From: Sympetrum striolatum
Taxonomy: Eukaryota > Arthropoda > Insecta > Odonata > Libellulidae
Assembly: GCA_947579665.1 (NCBI GenBank)
Contig: OX388351.1
Location: forward strand, 59,094,939-59,158,938
Direction of reading: 5' to 3'
Length of the DNA: 64,000 nucleotides
The notes under the pieces were generated by a model. It made no database searches and was not told the origin of the DNA. It was given only the letters and a program-made list of their open reading frames with translations. How positions within the stretch are numbered: position 1 is the first letter of the stretch; every line of letters begins with the position of its first letter. The position numbers and the translations under genes are program-made. Positions 45,457-57,469 of the stretch are shown here, piece after piece.

Positions 45457-45790
45457 TCCATATTATTAATTTTAAAGCATAAACTATAGGTAGGCTGTGA
45501 GCCTGGTGGCAGTTTTTTCTACATAGGTACATTTGTACCAGTTATGCGTAATTAATATAAAAAAATACATGGTAAACCTACAGTTCCAACAGGATTATTA
45601 CATACGTATATTATATTTAATTAAAAACTAAATAATTTACACATAATATTTAATGTTTGAAACTGTTTTACTGGATTTTTTTCGAGGTACATAACCGGCC
45701 TTCTCGGCTACCGTAGCTGTCACGGAGTAGAACCCCACCGTACATCACCCTGTCAAGCAAACATACATAAAAACATAATACAATACAGAG
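45457..45790 (-). mobile_element. LINE 3' UTR segment homologous to the 8.1-8.35 kb copy
   Basis: AAAGCATAAACTATAGGTAG, GGCTGTGAGCCTGGTGGCAG, then CCTTCTCGGCTACCGTAGC and ACATCACCCTGTCAAGCAA match 8068-8345 (GCATAAACTGCAGGTGGG, CTGTTAGCCTGGTGGCAG, CCTTCTCGGCTACCGCAGC, ACATCACCCTGTCAAGCAA). The AATAAAG/ATT end seen at 8.0 kb is missing here. It lies about 95 bp from the family A tail at 45362. Confidence 0.75.
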
Positions 45791-45829
45791 ATACGGAATT
45801 CAATTAAAACAGAAAGGGTAATTCTCGGA

Positions 45830-46530
45830 TCCGGAAACACCCACGCCACCTAGCAACGCGTAATTACTAAAAAACAACCTCTTAAGAGAGCGCGCGCCGA
45901 TTCGAATACTACGCCTTTGATGAGGGCGATTTAGAACTTTTAATCGCGCCGCAAACATCTCCGGAAAGGCGATATGTTAATGCAAGGCCATCTTGTAAAA
46001 AATAGCTTTCCTCCGGTAAAAAAATAAGACTGACTGGCGCACATCCACGAGGTTAATCTTACGCGATTGCACGAGGAGATTCGTCCGATACGATCTCCGG
46101 TATATCGGCTAATGATAAAATCGTGACCGGCCCCGCGTTCCATAAAAAGACCTGGGGATTACGTCACGGAAAAAATGGGGGTCTTTCTTGCTGCAATCAT
46201 CGGATGGGAAAAATAGAGGTGGATGCGTACAGAGGGAGTGGGAGGGATGTGGGAGTTGTACCCATCGGGAGGAACCCCCGCCAATTTAATTTTATGGGTC
46301 CGTCGGTGAGGTGAAATTACGGGTCTCCGCTCGCTAACGGCCTTCTCAGAGGGATTCTTCCTATATATCTCTCATTGTGCATTTTTTCGTTTTTTCCGCG
46401 TCTCCCCATTCCTCCCGCAAGTACGTTTCCCTTCGCTTATCTCTTTTCAGTTCAGACTTCCCATCCTTCGATACATTAATCGAGAAGTCCTCCGTTTTCT
46501 GTCTCCGTTCCTTCTCTTAATGCTTCGCTA
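45830..46530. other. CpG-rich island, no gene recognised
   Basis: Raised G+C with frequent CpG from 45880 to 46500, including GATTACGTCACGG (ATF/CRE-like) near 46157. The 60-codon frames on either strand have no motif. Confidence 0.35.
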
Positions 46531-46539
46531 TAAATATGG

Positions 46540-48720
46540 AAGCACCCGTGTTTCTCCGAGTTCATTTTCAAGTGTCATTTTGAGGAATTGAAAAATATTT
46601 CCAACTCTGGAATACACCTTCAGATTGCTCAAATCTGAAAAAGTCAATCGACAGGAGTTGAAATCGCAAGATAGGTTTGTTGCAGTTCTCCAGGAGTTCC
46701 CATCTCCAGTGAACCGCTTCATCCCATCATAATTCTCGTCTGTAATAATAACCATTACCTTCTCCTCCCACTAAAAGGTCTTCTTCTGCAATTCCTTACT
46801 TTTACCTGAGCTACAGAAATAGGATTCCTTGAGAATGATCTTCTATCGCCATAAATAGGATATCTCTTATTTTTATTTTATTGGCAGTCATTTTTTTGTT
46901 GATTTGTTCTCTATTTATTATTTCATTATTTTATATTTCACTAATTAATTCGTTTATTGCTTGCGTTTTTTATAATAATATCGTAAAATTAATTAATAAA
47001 AATAAATAAACGTAATATTTTTTACTTATGTCTTATTCCTTGTTTCACAAATTTTGAGATAAATAAGCATTAAGTCTGTGCGTAATAGATTTTGTTTGAG
47101 CTGTAGAGTTTTTTAGTTGGACGATTACAAAATAAAATTTAGTGTACGATATGCCGATTTTGATTTTTCCATCGTGAATGTCTTAATCTGAGGAAAAATG
47201 CCATTGAATGTAAAAAGTAGCCCTTCATCCGTCCGCTAGATCTTATTTCAACAATATCTCTCATTTTTCATCTTTTTTCTTAATTATTTTTTCTCAGCTT
47301 AAACCTAATTCTCAATTCGCGATCCCTCTGTGTTATGTCTTTGTCTAGGTTCTCCAAATACCAATGGTATAAGGAATATGCGAAAAATCTTTTGATCGAA
47401 AACATTCAAATGGAAATACTTGTGGATTTCAATATGTCATCATTATTAACCTAAAATGAGTCATGATGATGTTGAATCCAAAATAGCGTTTAGGAGTCCC
47501 AGAATTGTTTTCGGAACCAGGACAGAAGAGATCGAATTTCGGGACAGATCGCATGAAATCGAACGGTTTCTACAGCCTATCTTTGCTTCTTTCCCTTTTG
47601 TCTACGGTGAACGTCTTTCTTCCCTCATTACTCCACAAAGTACCCAGAATGCCTTCCGCTTTAACTTTCTCGTAATTTCAGATGGGAATCCCCGTTTAGA
47701 AGCAGCTACTCACGACTAGTCGACGGAGATAGCAATAAACGCGAATAACTTTATTGCTCCCAGTTTTCCGGAATTGTTTTAGCATCATTGCGCCCAAGGC
47801 ATGCGTTTCGCAAGGCGTATCCCCAAAGCGACGCCTGAACTTTCTCGGCAGAATGTGCAGCGAACAGTGGAGGCAATCTTTCGAAATATCTTCGATGCTA
47901 TCACAATTCTCCGAAGTTAAACTGTGCGGAACTAGGAAAGGTTGAATTCGTCTTATTCTTTTGACGAATTTTGCTCTTTTTATTACTGTTAGCATCGCTA
48001 AGGTATTCGATGAGAAAATATAATTATTAAACATAGAAAGAAATTGCTCAAACAATGCGTTAATTTCTGCCTTGCTTCTTCGAAAGGCAGCTTTCGTTAG
48101 TTGCAGAAACATCTAATTTTCATCTTACGCATCCGTCCTTTCATAATATCTTTGTGGCTAGCCAACAATCCCGTTCTGCAGTTCTCTCCCATCCTCTTAT
48201 TTCCACTGTGCCATCTACATGACTTCACATCCTTTTACACCATCTGCATGACTCTTAATCTCACGAATTTTGAATTATACACACATTCTTGGTCGCCAAC
48301 TACGTCTCTTACCTGGAATTAGCTTTCCAAGATTGTAGTTCATATTTCATCATGTCTGCATTGAAGGGCTGTTAATTTTCCACTCCTATTTCTCTAATGC
48401 TGAAAGGATAATATCTTATAATTTGTTCCAGCACGAAGTTTTATTTGTTTTTCATAATTTTTAACTTGTCCTTGTATACTTCCTCCAACATCACCTATCT
48501 AATGTTTTGTTTCAGTTATTCCCCTCTGCTAGGTTTCATAGCATCGCTTCTAACATCTGTATTTTTGGTATACTCTACAGAAAAGGTATATATTTCCTCA
48601 CAGCGTAACTATCGCTCTGTTCCTGGATGCATGCCCTTATGTGCAAAGAACCATTAACCCTTTCCTCTTTACTAATGCGGGTATGCACTATGAGACTTTC
48701 CTCAATTAGTCAAAATTAAT
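46540..48720. other. No gene recognised; mixed composition
   Basis: 46840-47440 is A+T-rich and empty. 47450-47960 is richer and holds two open frames: plus 47456-47719 (87 codons with ATG) and minus 47696-48112 (138 codons with ATG, basic, ending in Ser-Cys-Phe). Neither contains a motif I recognise, and they overlap at their ends. 48100-48650 is pyrimidine-rich with no gene. Confidence 0.4.
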
Positions 48721-48725
48721 TTGCA

Positions 48726-48728
48726 ATA

Positions 48729-48759
<31 letters not shown>

Positions 48760-48762
48760 TTT
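48726..48762. repeat. (AT)13 microsatellite followed by a T tract
   Basis: Uninterrupted AT alternation for about 26 bp leading into twelve T. Confidence 0.9.
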
Positions 48763-48997
48763 CTTGAATTCTAAAATGTAGTAAGTGATGTGTAGTCATA
48801 CGTTATAGGTTCTGCATAGTAAAATATCTGACATTTCGTAAAATGAAATATGGAACCAGATACCTACTTTATTCTCCTGCGCTATTTAAAAACTTATTTT
48901 TTCTTTTTTTAAACATATAATTAATACCTGTGAATATTTTTTCTTCTTTGTACTTTCCCTTTCAGTTAGTCGACATATGTAATGTTTCTTTAATATT

Positions 48998-49028
48998 TAC
49001 ACCTTTTTTTATTATTTGCAGGTAAGCT
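48998..49028 (+). other. Candidate recursive splice site 3 (CAG|GTAAG)
   Basis: ACACCTTTTTTTATTATTTG leads into CAG ending at 49021, followed directly by GTAAGCTG. The pyrimidine tract and CAG|GTAAG core match the insect ratchet-point consensus well. Same strand as the sites at 7062 and 17223. Confidence 0.4.
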
Positions 49029-49029
49029 G

Positions 49030-50870
49030 TGGATTCCTTTGAATACATCTCTAAGAGTCTGGTGAACACTTTTAAGAAGTAAGTTGTTTTCATCTATTTA
49101 CTTTATTCCGGGCGCTGTAATTCTTACTTTAATTTTTAATTTATGTACATATTTAAAATATTAATGGATGCTTAAGAGGCGTAATAGGCATTTTACGGGG
49201 ATGGACATATTATAGGCATCCAAACACTGAAGATTATATTCTTTAGAGGTTGGTTCCGTTGCAATAAATTTACCCTCTGATTGGGTATGCCTGAATAATG
49301 CTTCCATTATCATAGTGAAAGGGAACCAAGGTAGTTTTACATTCGAACTTAATCTACATCAACGATTAATACTTTCAATCCCATCCGTGTTTTCCGCAGA
49401 GGGTATCGTTGCCTTCCTGAATTTATTTCTTAGTTTTCATTGTTTCTATATCTTTTCTTAGTTTTTCAGCTCAAACCATTCTGAGATAGAACTAATATTT
49501 AAATCGACTAATATTACATCTATTTCATATTTTCCGTGTCTGATCGACTTAAAACTTATTTACCTACCTTATAGGTAGCTGATGGTCATAGGAGAACTTT
49601 AACGAAATTATTCATTCACTATTTGTTTCTAAAATAGCCAAACTTCGTCTAATCTTCCTTCTGAGTACTTAAAAGGTGGGGTATAATTCTTTATTACATA
49701 GAAGAAACCGGAATTGTATCCAAGGTATTCTCCAGCATACCAGTATTTCTTTTCTTTTTCTCATACCCTACAGTTGATTTCAGATTTTTCGAATCCAGAC
49801 CGCTTGGTTGCATGCCAAATTGAGCAAAGAATCAAAAGTGAAAATTCCATTTGAGGATAATACTTTAGCATTAAAATGAGAGCATATTCATGCACGCCTA
49901 CAAAAATAGGTCTCAGCTTTCACTCCCTTATCATGAGGTCACACTTTAAATCATAACAAATCCCGTTGTCGTGCCAACGACACTTGTGCTTAAGCGGACA
50001 CGCGCCATCCAAATCTTTCATCTTTTCGCGAACAAACAAGTTTCTGCGCGTAACTTTCTCTTTGTCTGCCTCCATCGAGCCCATCTCTGGCTCCATGTTC
50101 CGGTCAACGTCATGCGTTACCCACAATGCCCCTTCCTTGCCTTATAAGCACAGGGCTGAATACGACGACCGATAAATCATCCCATCACGAATCATTTACA
50201 CTTATTGTTATTCATCGTCCGCAACTATGGTTACATTGGAAGGGGGAACTTCTACGAGGAAGAGTTCTTTGGAACGGCGAAGCTTTTGAATCAAAGTAGA
50301 GTTTTACTGCCGTCTCTCTTTGCGCAGAGTTTTAACTTTGCTTCTGAAAGTACCCACCCAGTGTGTAGTTAAGAACCTGACGGAGAGGCATCTTCTTCTT
50401 CTAATAGGGTTGGCAAATTTCCGGTAGTCGGGAAGTACTGACTCATCCTATGGCGAGCCACTCCCAAAATTCAAGGCTTTTCATTTATTGCCGTGGGAAG
50501 AATAGTTGCACTCTCAATGATTTCCTTAAAAGTTTTGGTAAATGTATGTACGTACTATTAGGAAGTATATAACATGTCAGTCCACGAAGTACGTTTTACA
50601 ACGATAGAGTTATTCTGTGGCTTTAGCTCCGCACAGCAGAAAAATACATATTATCATGATTATGCTATCAAATCTCTTCTTTTATAAATCATTCGCACTT
50701 TCTTGCAGGAGTAGTAGTATAAGAATTGAATAAGAATGGTGCCTCGACAGTTAAGGTCATATGCACTGGTTTCTCAGTATTTAAAAACCCTTTTCCCTTA
50801 AATAAGAATACTACAATGTATTAAAGTAATCAAAAGAAAATATTTTACTTAGTCAGATCGTATAAAAATT
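49030..50870. other. No gene seen; CpG-richer patch at 49920-50400
   Basis: A+T-rich except for the patch, in which frames on both strands overlap (49920-50126 minus, 49966-50175 plus). No domain is recognised. Confidence 0.45.
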
Positions 50871-50889
50871 TAAAGTTTATATAAAGAAT

Positions 50890-51130
50890 AAATGGGTAAG
50901 TAAATCGTACAGAAGCCAACAGATTTTACAATACTTGAATAAACCAATTCTCTTTAAAACACTAAAAACTCTGGATATTTCCTTTATGTCATCTTTTAAA
51001 ATTGGAGCTAGGTCTTTTAAAATTCTAAGCATGTCCGATCATACTTTGTGCATTCCACCAGAAAGTGCTCAACAGTAAGTGCCGAATTGCAATCGTCACA
51101 ACGAGGAGGTCTCTTGCAAGATGTGATTAC
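50890..51130 (-). mobile_element. LINE (I/Jockey/R1-type) ORF2 extreme C-terminus with zinc-binding motif, dead
   Basis: On the minus strand, near 51110-51040, the frame reads KRPPRCDDCNSALTVEHFLV followed by ECTKYDR. This is the C-x2-C-x7-H-x4-C motif that ends ORF2 of many insect non-LTR elements. After a one-base frame change it continues LRILKDLAPILKDDIKEISR and VFSVLKRIGLFKY, the usual helical tail ending in LKRIGLF. The rest of ORF2 is missing. This is a different LINE lineage from the copies at 4.6, 8.6 and 12.2 kb. Confidence 0.75.
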
Positions 51131-51139
51131 TTGCTATTG

Positions 51140-52780
51140 CTACTTACTTTTGAAAAGAATGTATCAATGAAATCTCTGTACGCACTAATTTCATCTTTTG
51201 TTTCATTTTCTTTTTTTTCTTGCTTATAAGATTTATATTACACATCATCATATAAATGACATACGAGATAAGGTGGAATTGAGTCCTAATGAATCATATA
51301 AGAATCATAATAAATTTACAGATATAATACTGCGAATCGGCAATGCTTCTTATGGCAATCTTGGAATGAAATATGAATATTAGTTTATTTTGAAACTTTT
51401 AAGACAAATGCTGGGTAACGCGTGTAAAAGTGAATTTCTTAAGCATTACAAGTGTGCAGAGTCTTTCCAAAATGAACAATTAATTGCGATATTACTTGCC
51501 ATTTTTTGATATACTGACAGAAGATTGCTTCATTTATTTGATCTATGTTCATATTTATTTATATAAATTCATAAACAGGACAAGGTGTTTACAATGGGCT
51601 GAATTAACAATAAAATTTATAACAAGAAGGTCAAAAAATATTTTTTTAAATAAACAAATACAAGCAAAACACTATAAAGAAAGTATGAAAGTAAACTAAA
51701 TAAATCATAAAACTAAACTAAAACATTTGAAGATGATTTTCCTTAAATTTCCGAAGAAGGTGGATTGCAAATCTTCTTAAAAGCTTCGATTATCAGTACA
51801 CGTCAAGTCACATTCACTTGCCTCACAAATTCGTAGCAAATCAACGCCTTGTTTCCCTAAGCCGACCGTTAGATTCGCCGAATGCTTAAGAGGGCACTTG
51901 AAACGAAGGAATAACATCTTCGGATATCGAACGCGGATTCGGTGCAGGCGCCGCGCGAACTTGATGGAAAAGTCTCGTCAACATTCCGAAACGGCATAAA
52001 AGCAGTTTACAATAATGGTGTTTCTAGAAGAGATTGCAGCGCCTCTGACGGGATGCTGCGGAAATAAAATTCTTATTTCTCTCCGAATTCATCTCATGCG
52101 CCAATGACGACTCCTTTTTTCCCGTATCTTTTGTTTCGCTTTACGTTTCAGAACGTAAGATTTCAGTAATGCGCAATTCCCTCGTGCAGGAAACGTATTC
52201 TTTTTTAGAACGCTTTTACACTATCTTTGCTTCAAAGGCCACCCATCTCTAGATCTGTTTCGCCGAATTACGATCGTACATTTTTTGATATTCTAGTAAA
52301 ATATGAAATGCGAATGTTGGGGTTAAATTCCCAACCTATCGCCATGTTAATCTATTCACTTAAAATCCATGGCTTTTTGATAACAGTCTAAATGCAGTGT
52401 TCTTCGTATAGCATTTTCAAAAATTTTTTTGCATCCTTTGCAGGAGTACCATTGATTGTCGCTATGTCCCTGTTATTCCGTTATACTTTATGATATTAAG
52501 ATCATATTCTTTAGAATATGCATGGAAATATTTGATAAAGTTTTAGTTGTAGATGTATACCATCTTGCATTGCATACCGTACATTAGAATTACTCGAAAT
52601 AAAATCGGATACTTCATATAGAAACTTGTAATTCGGGCTATAAAACAGGTAGGTCATAGCGATTGATCTTTCTACAATTCATGGCTAATGTGTGATTTAC
52701 ATGTGATATATTGACCAAAATATGGTCGGTATAAGAAATTTCAATCTTACAAGTGACCAAAATCGAGCTATAGAATCTAT
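51140..52780. other. No gene seen; CpG-richer patch at 51830-52230
   Basis: A+T-rich with a CpG-containing patch typical of this window. No repeat copy or frame of note. Confidence 0.45.
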
Positions 52781-52832
52781 CCTGGTATTAAAAATTCCAA
52801 AAAGTTGGTCAAGATTACGACGACGGTTACTT

Positions 52833-53066
52833 AAATGTCTGCATTGAGAAAAGACACATCAATTAACTAATTTGATCTACTGGTTGCAATTTATTGGTAC
52901 TTATTTTATTACGGCAAAAACTTAGGTCGAATATTGCAGTATAAATGCTGTTTAGTTTATTCTAATAAACTAGAGAAATGGCTAACTTACTTGAAAATAT
53001 AAGAGGGTCGATTTAAAGGAGACGGCAAGTAAAGAAAATGAAATAAGAAATAATCCTCGAAATCTA
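52833..53066. repeat. Diverged direct duplication, copy C
   Basis: Aligns with 53207-53443 at an offset of about 380 bp. Shared blocks in order include AATTTGATC(T/C)ACTG, GGTCGA-TATTG-AG, TGCT(G)T-TAGTT-ATTCT, ACTAACTT, A-ATCAGA/AGAGGGTCG-T, GAAAATGAA-TAAGAAA and AATC-CTC-AAATCT. No coding capacity. Confidence 0.7.
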
Positions 53067-53206
53067 GGAAAGGGATAGTGGGAAGAACAAGATTATATAA
53101 TTAAATGCATTGTTAAAAGAATGATAAGCCGTTTAGTGGGAAAATGAACGATATTCGAACCCGCTGAAAGGTTGTGGTAATAATACATAAAATTTAGTCA
53201 CTTTTG

Positions 53207-53443
53207 ATGATTTAAATATGCATTTGGAGAAGATTATTATTTAGATTGAATTTGATCCACTGATAGCGGCAAGATTTAATGATTACAGGGAAACCTATGG
53301 TCGACTATTGTAGCTTACATGCTATGTAGTTCATTCTTCCAAACAATAGAACTGACTAACTTCCTTATCAATATCAGAAGATCGGTTCTAAGGGGGCATA
53401 GGGCGAATAGAAAATGAACTAAGAAAAAATCCCTCAAAATCTT
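53207..53443. repeat. Diverged direct duplication, copy D
   Basis: Partner of 52833-53066. Both copies lack inverted ends and are not similar to the LINE, SINE or fold-back families here. The event looks old, with about a third of positions changed by eye. Confidence 0.7.
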
Positions 53444-53449
53444 CTCGCT

Positions 53450-53930
53450 TTCTCATTTCCTACCGTGAGTATAAACAGATCTTCGCCGTAGATCTTCATG
53501 AAAGAGGAAGGAGAATCGGTGGATTCAAATCCATTTATACTGCATAGCGAGAGATCCACCCTCAGATTCAATATTCTCTTCAAATCGTTTCCTGGTTTAT
53601 TCCATCGAACCTCCCTTCCTTGTCTCCTCTCTTTTTATTCCGTTTGAGAAAGGTTAAAGAAGTCGGATGAAGGAAAAGGGGACGCCTGTCCCCACGACTC
53701 AAAGAATATCACGAATGACTGTCGCTTTTGCCGGATAAAAGTGGCGCTCATAACTCAGTCACTTGTTTTTTTCCGTCCGCTTGATTTATGAAATAACACG
53801 CCATATGTCGTGTTTTTCGCGCGTTTCTTGCCGTTATTGCGCTGTTTACCTGCGTTTTTTCGGGCGCCCCGTTTACAGGATCCGGTAATTTCGTAATGGC
53901 CGGGCGGAAATGTAATTTTAGACTATTTTA
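53450..53930. other. CpG-rich island, no gene recognised
   Basis: Frequent CpG from 53650 to 53920. Contains TTTATGA-type (Caudal/Hox-like) motifs near 53787. No open frame with a domain. Confidence 0.35.
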
Positions 53931-53939
53931 TCTAGGAGT

Positions 53940-54890
53940 CCGCGTACCAGGAGCCGATCTAAGATGCCGTAATCACGAAGTTTTTGGTAGAAAACGATAC
54001 TGTTTGGAATTTATTCGATTTTTGAGGTAACATGCCCCAAATGGGTTTCTTATTGAATGAAAGATAGCGTAATTGAGGTAAAAAATAGTTTTAAAGTCGC
54101 AGCTGGAAGTAGTAAAAAGCGCTGTAGGAAGAAAAATTACGTACGGAAATGTAGAATGCTTCTTGGCTGCATTATTTGTTCATGGAGTGGATTTAATACA
54201 ATTTTTACTTTGATCTCAATTCCTCAGTATATTTACCTTGTGCTTAATTTAATCATTTCTTATATTCGTTGAGGTACTAATATACTTTATTTAATATACT
54301 ACTAGTCACTTGCTATTCATGAAAAGGACAATCAATTCAATCCAGTATATATCAATAAATTTTATATTATAAAAAAAAGATTTCGATGAATTGACTCATA
54401 ACGAGTCTCCTTAACACGGAAATGCGGATTTTTTTTCCGGGAAATATCTCCATTCAAACGGCTTTTCTCCATTTATCTCTCAGACATCCGTTAAGCACTC
54501 AAGAGGAAAAGAGGGAGGTATCCGAGAAGGCGATTACTTCAGAATTAGCATACTAATGAAAATTCCTCTTTGTACCTCTTCGTATCTTCCTTCAAAGAAG
54601 TGCGCCATAGGAAGTATGCGTCCCCATGGGACTATGATAGTACCACGTAGCAAAGAGCCTTTTTCGGTTGCAGTGGGCGGAGTATTGACGACTTACCCCG
54701 CATTCGAATACAGACCTTTGGTATCCCTTCCCCCCATTCTCATGCAGTGAGACTATTCTATGCACAGCAATTGAAAAATTCTCTTAATTCACAAATTCAT
54801 TAGTGATCGCATCGCCAATTTTGAAGAAAAACAAGAGAAAAGCTATAGCTGGCAACAACGAGGAAGTGAAGGTCGTTCCGTAGGGTATAT
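53940..54890. other. No gene seen
   Basis: A+T-rich at 53980-54420 and mildly richer at 54440-54740. Short frames lack motifs. Confidence 0.45.
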
Positions 54891-54891
54891 T

Positions 54892-55216
54892 GGTTAGGGC
54901 AGCGGTTCCCAACCTGTGGGTCGCGACCCACTAGCGGGTCGCAGAAGGGTTACAGGTGGGTCGCGCTTCGATCCTAAAACTATCAAAAACCATCGAATAA
55001 ACCATCAGAAAGATAAGAAAAATCGAAACAAATCAAATTGTGTTTTGGTTGTTATTTATTATTATGTTGTTGATTTGTAAATTATATATATATATAAGGA
55101 AGGGATACGATACAAATAAGGTTTTTACTACACCATGGACCGATGAACCGTGGAGGTATTCCGGAAAGGAAAGGTGGGTTGCCAGCTGAAAATGGTTGGG
55201 AACCACTGGGTTAGGG
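54892..55216. mobile_element. hAT-type MITE (309 bp) with perfect 8-bp target duplication
   Basis: GGTTAGGG occurs at 54892-54899 and again at 55209-55216. Between them, the element starts CAGCGGTTCCCAACC and ends GGTTGGGAACCACTG, which are inverted repeats with one mismatch. The next bases (TGTGGGTCGCGACCC) form a further internal palindrome. The interior is A+T-rich, has a short (AT)n run near 55082-55097 and has no coding capacity. Ends and duplication length identify a non-autonomous hAT element. The perfect duplication suggests a fairly recent insertion. Confidence 0.9.
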
Positions 55217-55860
55217 AGTTCGCGCGAGTGTGGGTATACCCCTGCGGGATGCGCGAAAATATCCGCGCAGGCTCTCTACCAAGCGATACTATAATACTAC
55301 ACCTTTTCGAGAAAAAAATATCTTACTTTACATTTTCTCGGAATCTTCTCCGTATTTGTACGATTCCGAGGCACCCTGAGGGAGGGGTTTAGCAAGCGTG
55401 AATTTATATGTTTCCGTCCCTTCGTTTCCTCAACTGTTTGAGTCATGCGGTTTACTTTCGTGCGCATGCGCGGGGAAGGACGTTTGTCAAGGGTGGAGTG
55501 ATAATCCACGGTGTGAAACGAGGTCATAAAGAAAAACAAGGAATGGGAGCGAAGAATACGGAAGGGAAAGAAAACGGCACCGGTTGACGAGAAGTGGCGC
55601 GAAGCACGTTGCACCAACTCCCTCATATGCGAATAATTTCAGCGATTTAAATAAAATTGTATTGTTTTTAAGGAAGGGGTTATTTACGATACGGGGAGGC
55701 GGGAACAGAATGGAGATATCATTTCATATCGGAGAAGCAGCATCGGCAAACGATAACCTGAGGCTCGAGGGAAAATCTCATTTCGCCTTTTGCACAGGTG
55801 TTTCAAGGAGGGAATTTATGGGAGGAGCAAAAAATAGAAACTGCGTAAGATATCCGTAGA
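55217..55860. other. CpG-rich island with NRF1/Ewg-type palindrome
   Basis: G+C is raised with frequent CpG. TGCGCATGCGC at 55461-55471 is a perfect match to the palindromic NRF1/Erect-wing binding site, which is typical of CpG-type promoters. The minus frame 55297-55626 (109 codons) and plus frame 55584-55859 (91 codons) have no recognised domain. The hAT MITE abuts the left edge. Confidence 0.4.
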
Positions 55861-55869
55861 ATTTTAATT

Positions 55870-57460
55870 GCCATAGAATATACATCAGAGCTCGAGATTG
55901 TTTTACCATATCTTGATTGAAGTGCGATAGACGATTAGAGGAAAATGCTTAAAGCAAGCGGAGTTGAGTTTCCTGTGTTTTCCAAATGTAGCAGTTGTAT
56001 TTAATTTTGAATAGATTGAAAATCATTTATTAGCGGAAAAATATTGCAAGAGTAAAAATATGATTTTTTCCAAATAAAGGTTTATATGCAACCGGTTTCA
56101 CAAGCGAGATCGTTCTTAGATTAAGGATCCTGAATATCTAGGAATACTCCTGAAAACGGTCTTATATTTGTTTTCTGAATAAATATTGTATATTTGTACA
56201 TTGATTTTATCGGAAAAATTTACGAGAGTAAAGGAATTCAACTTTTAATTTTCTTTTGAAAGCTACTACAGGTAGCCAAATTTTGTTTACTTCATAAATT
56301 TTTTTCTTGAGATACTATGCCTCAAAGTTACCGATATCTCATAGTCATGCTGAAGAAGGCTGCGGTACGGGGTCACTATATCTCAGCAAGCATGCCATCA
56401 GTGAATGTAAAACTTTACAAATGTTCATAACAGAATTTAGTACATGTGTGAATGTCCATATAAAATGTCATTGAAATCCGTGATAGTCAAGCTTCTCTGA
56501 AATCAGACCACTTGGCATGGAATGACCCACCTATATATTTTATCGTGGATCCTGGATTTAATGAGTTTAAAATATTTTTTGTGAGATTAAAGCCTCTCCA
56601 AATACGTATATGTTGGCAAATTCAGAAGTTTTTCTTGACATGTCTTTTACGTAACCCAAAGCCAAATTGAATTTATGGCCTGTATTTGAGACATTCATCT
56701 CTCAGAGGTTGGTACTTTTCAAATAAATAGTTGTCAACCTAGAGTTAATGAAGCAGAGAAAGGTCAATCCTGATCAACCTCATAAAGCATCAGGAGTTTA
56801 AAGTATTTTCCTCGAAATAAACGATCTACAATTATCAAACTACGAGATCATTGCATATTCTAACGAAAATATCTTCATTTAATTCCATTATCTAAATTTG
56901 TAATTTGAATAGATAGTTTTATGGGAATGTATGATTAATTCCTTGAAAGAAGGAATTCCTTTGAAGCTTTTACAAATCTATAAAGTATTTCAGAAAACGC
57001 ATAGCACTGAGTAAAAATAAAATATTCTATGATACCAACTAGTTTGATCCGTCTTTTTAATATTTATTGAAAAGAGCTGACGAAAATAAAACGTCGATTT
57101 CGACAGCAAAGGGAGATACGTTTATCATATAATATTTATTGCTTATATTCATATAGCGTGTCGATTAGTATATAGTGCAAATAAGTATAGTAGTGTCGGT
57201 TACTTATACCTGTAGCACAAGGAAGTGGAGGAGATGTAGTTGAATAGGGTTTTTTGAATTTTGTAGCACATTAATCTACCAAAAGGTAATAGACTCGTGC
57301 ACGTATGTATACCAGTAATAGCTATATATTTCCTCCTTCAGATTAGCCGATTTTTAGTTTCGGTCGCAAATGTATGAATAGAACGACAGGTGTTTCATGG
57401 CATATGTTTACACTTCTTTATGTTTCACCCAGGATTACTATTATGCCAATAAAGCCTTGG
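55870..57460. other. No gene seen; A+T-rich
   Basis: Nothing recognised on either strand. Confidence 0.55.
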
Positions 57461-57469
57461 AAACGACAG

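Noticed and set aside
47696..48112. 138-codon minus-strand frame with ATG
   Set aside because: No recognisable motif, no splice or promoter context, and overlapping plus-strand frames. A real exon cannot be excluded, but nothing supports one.
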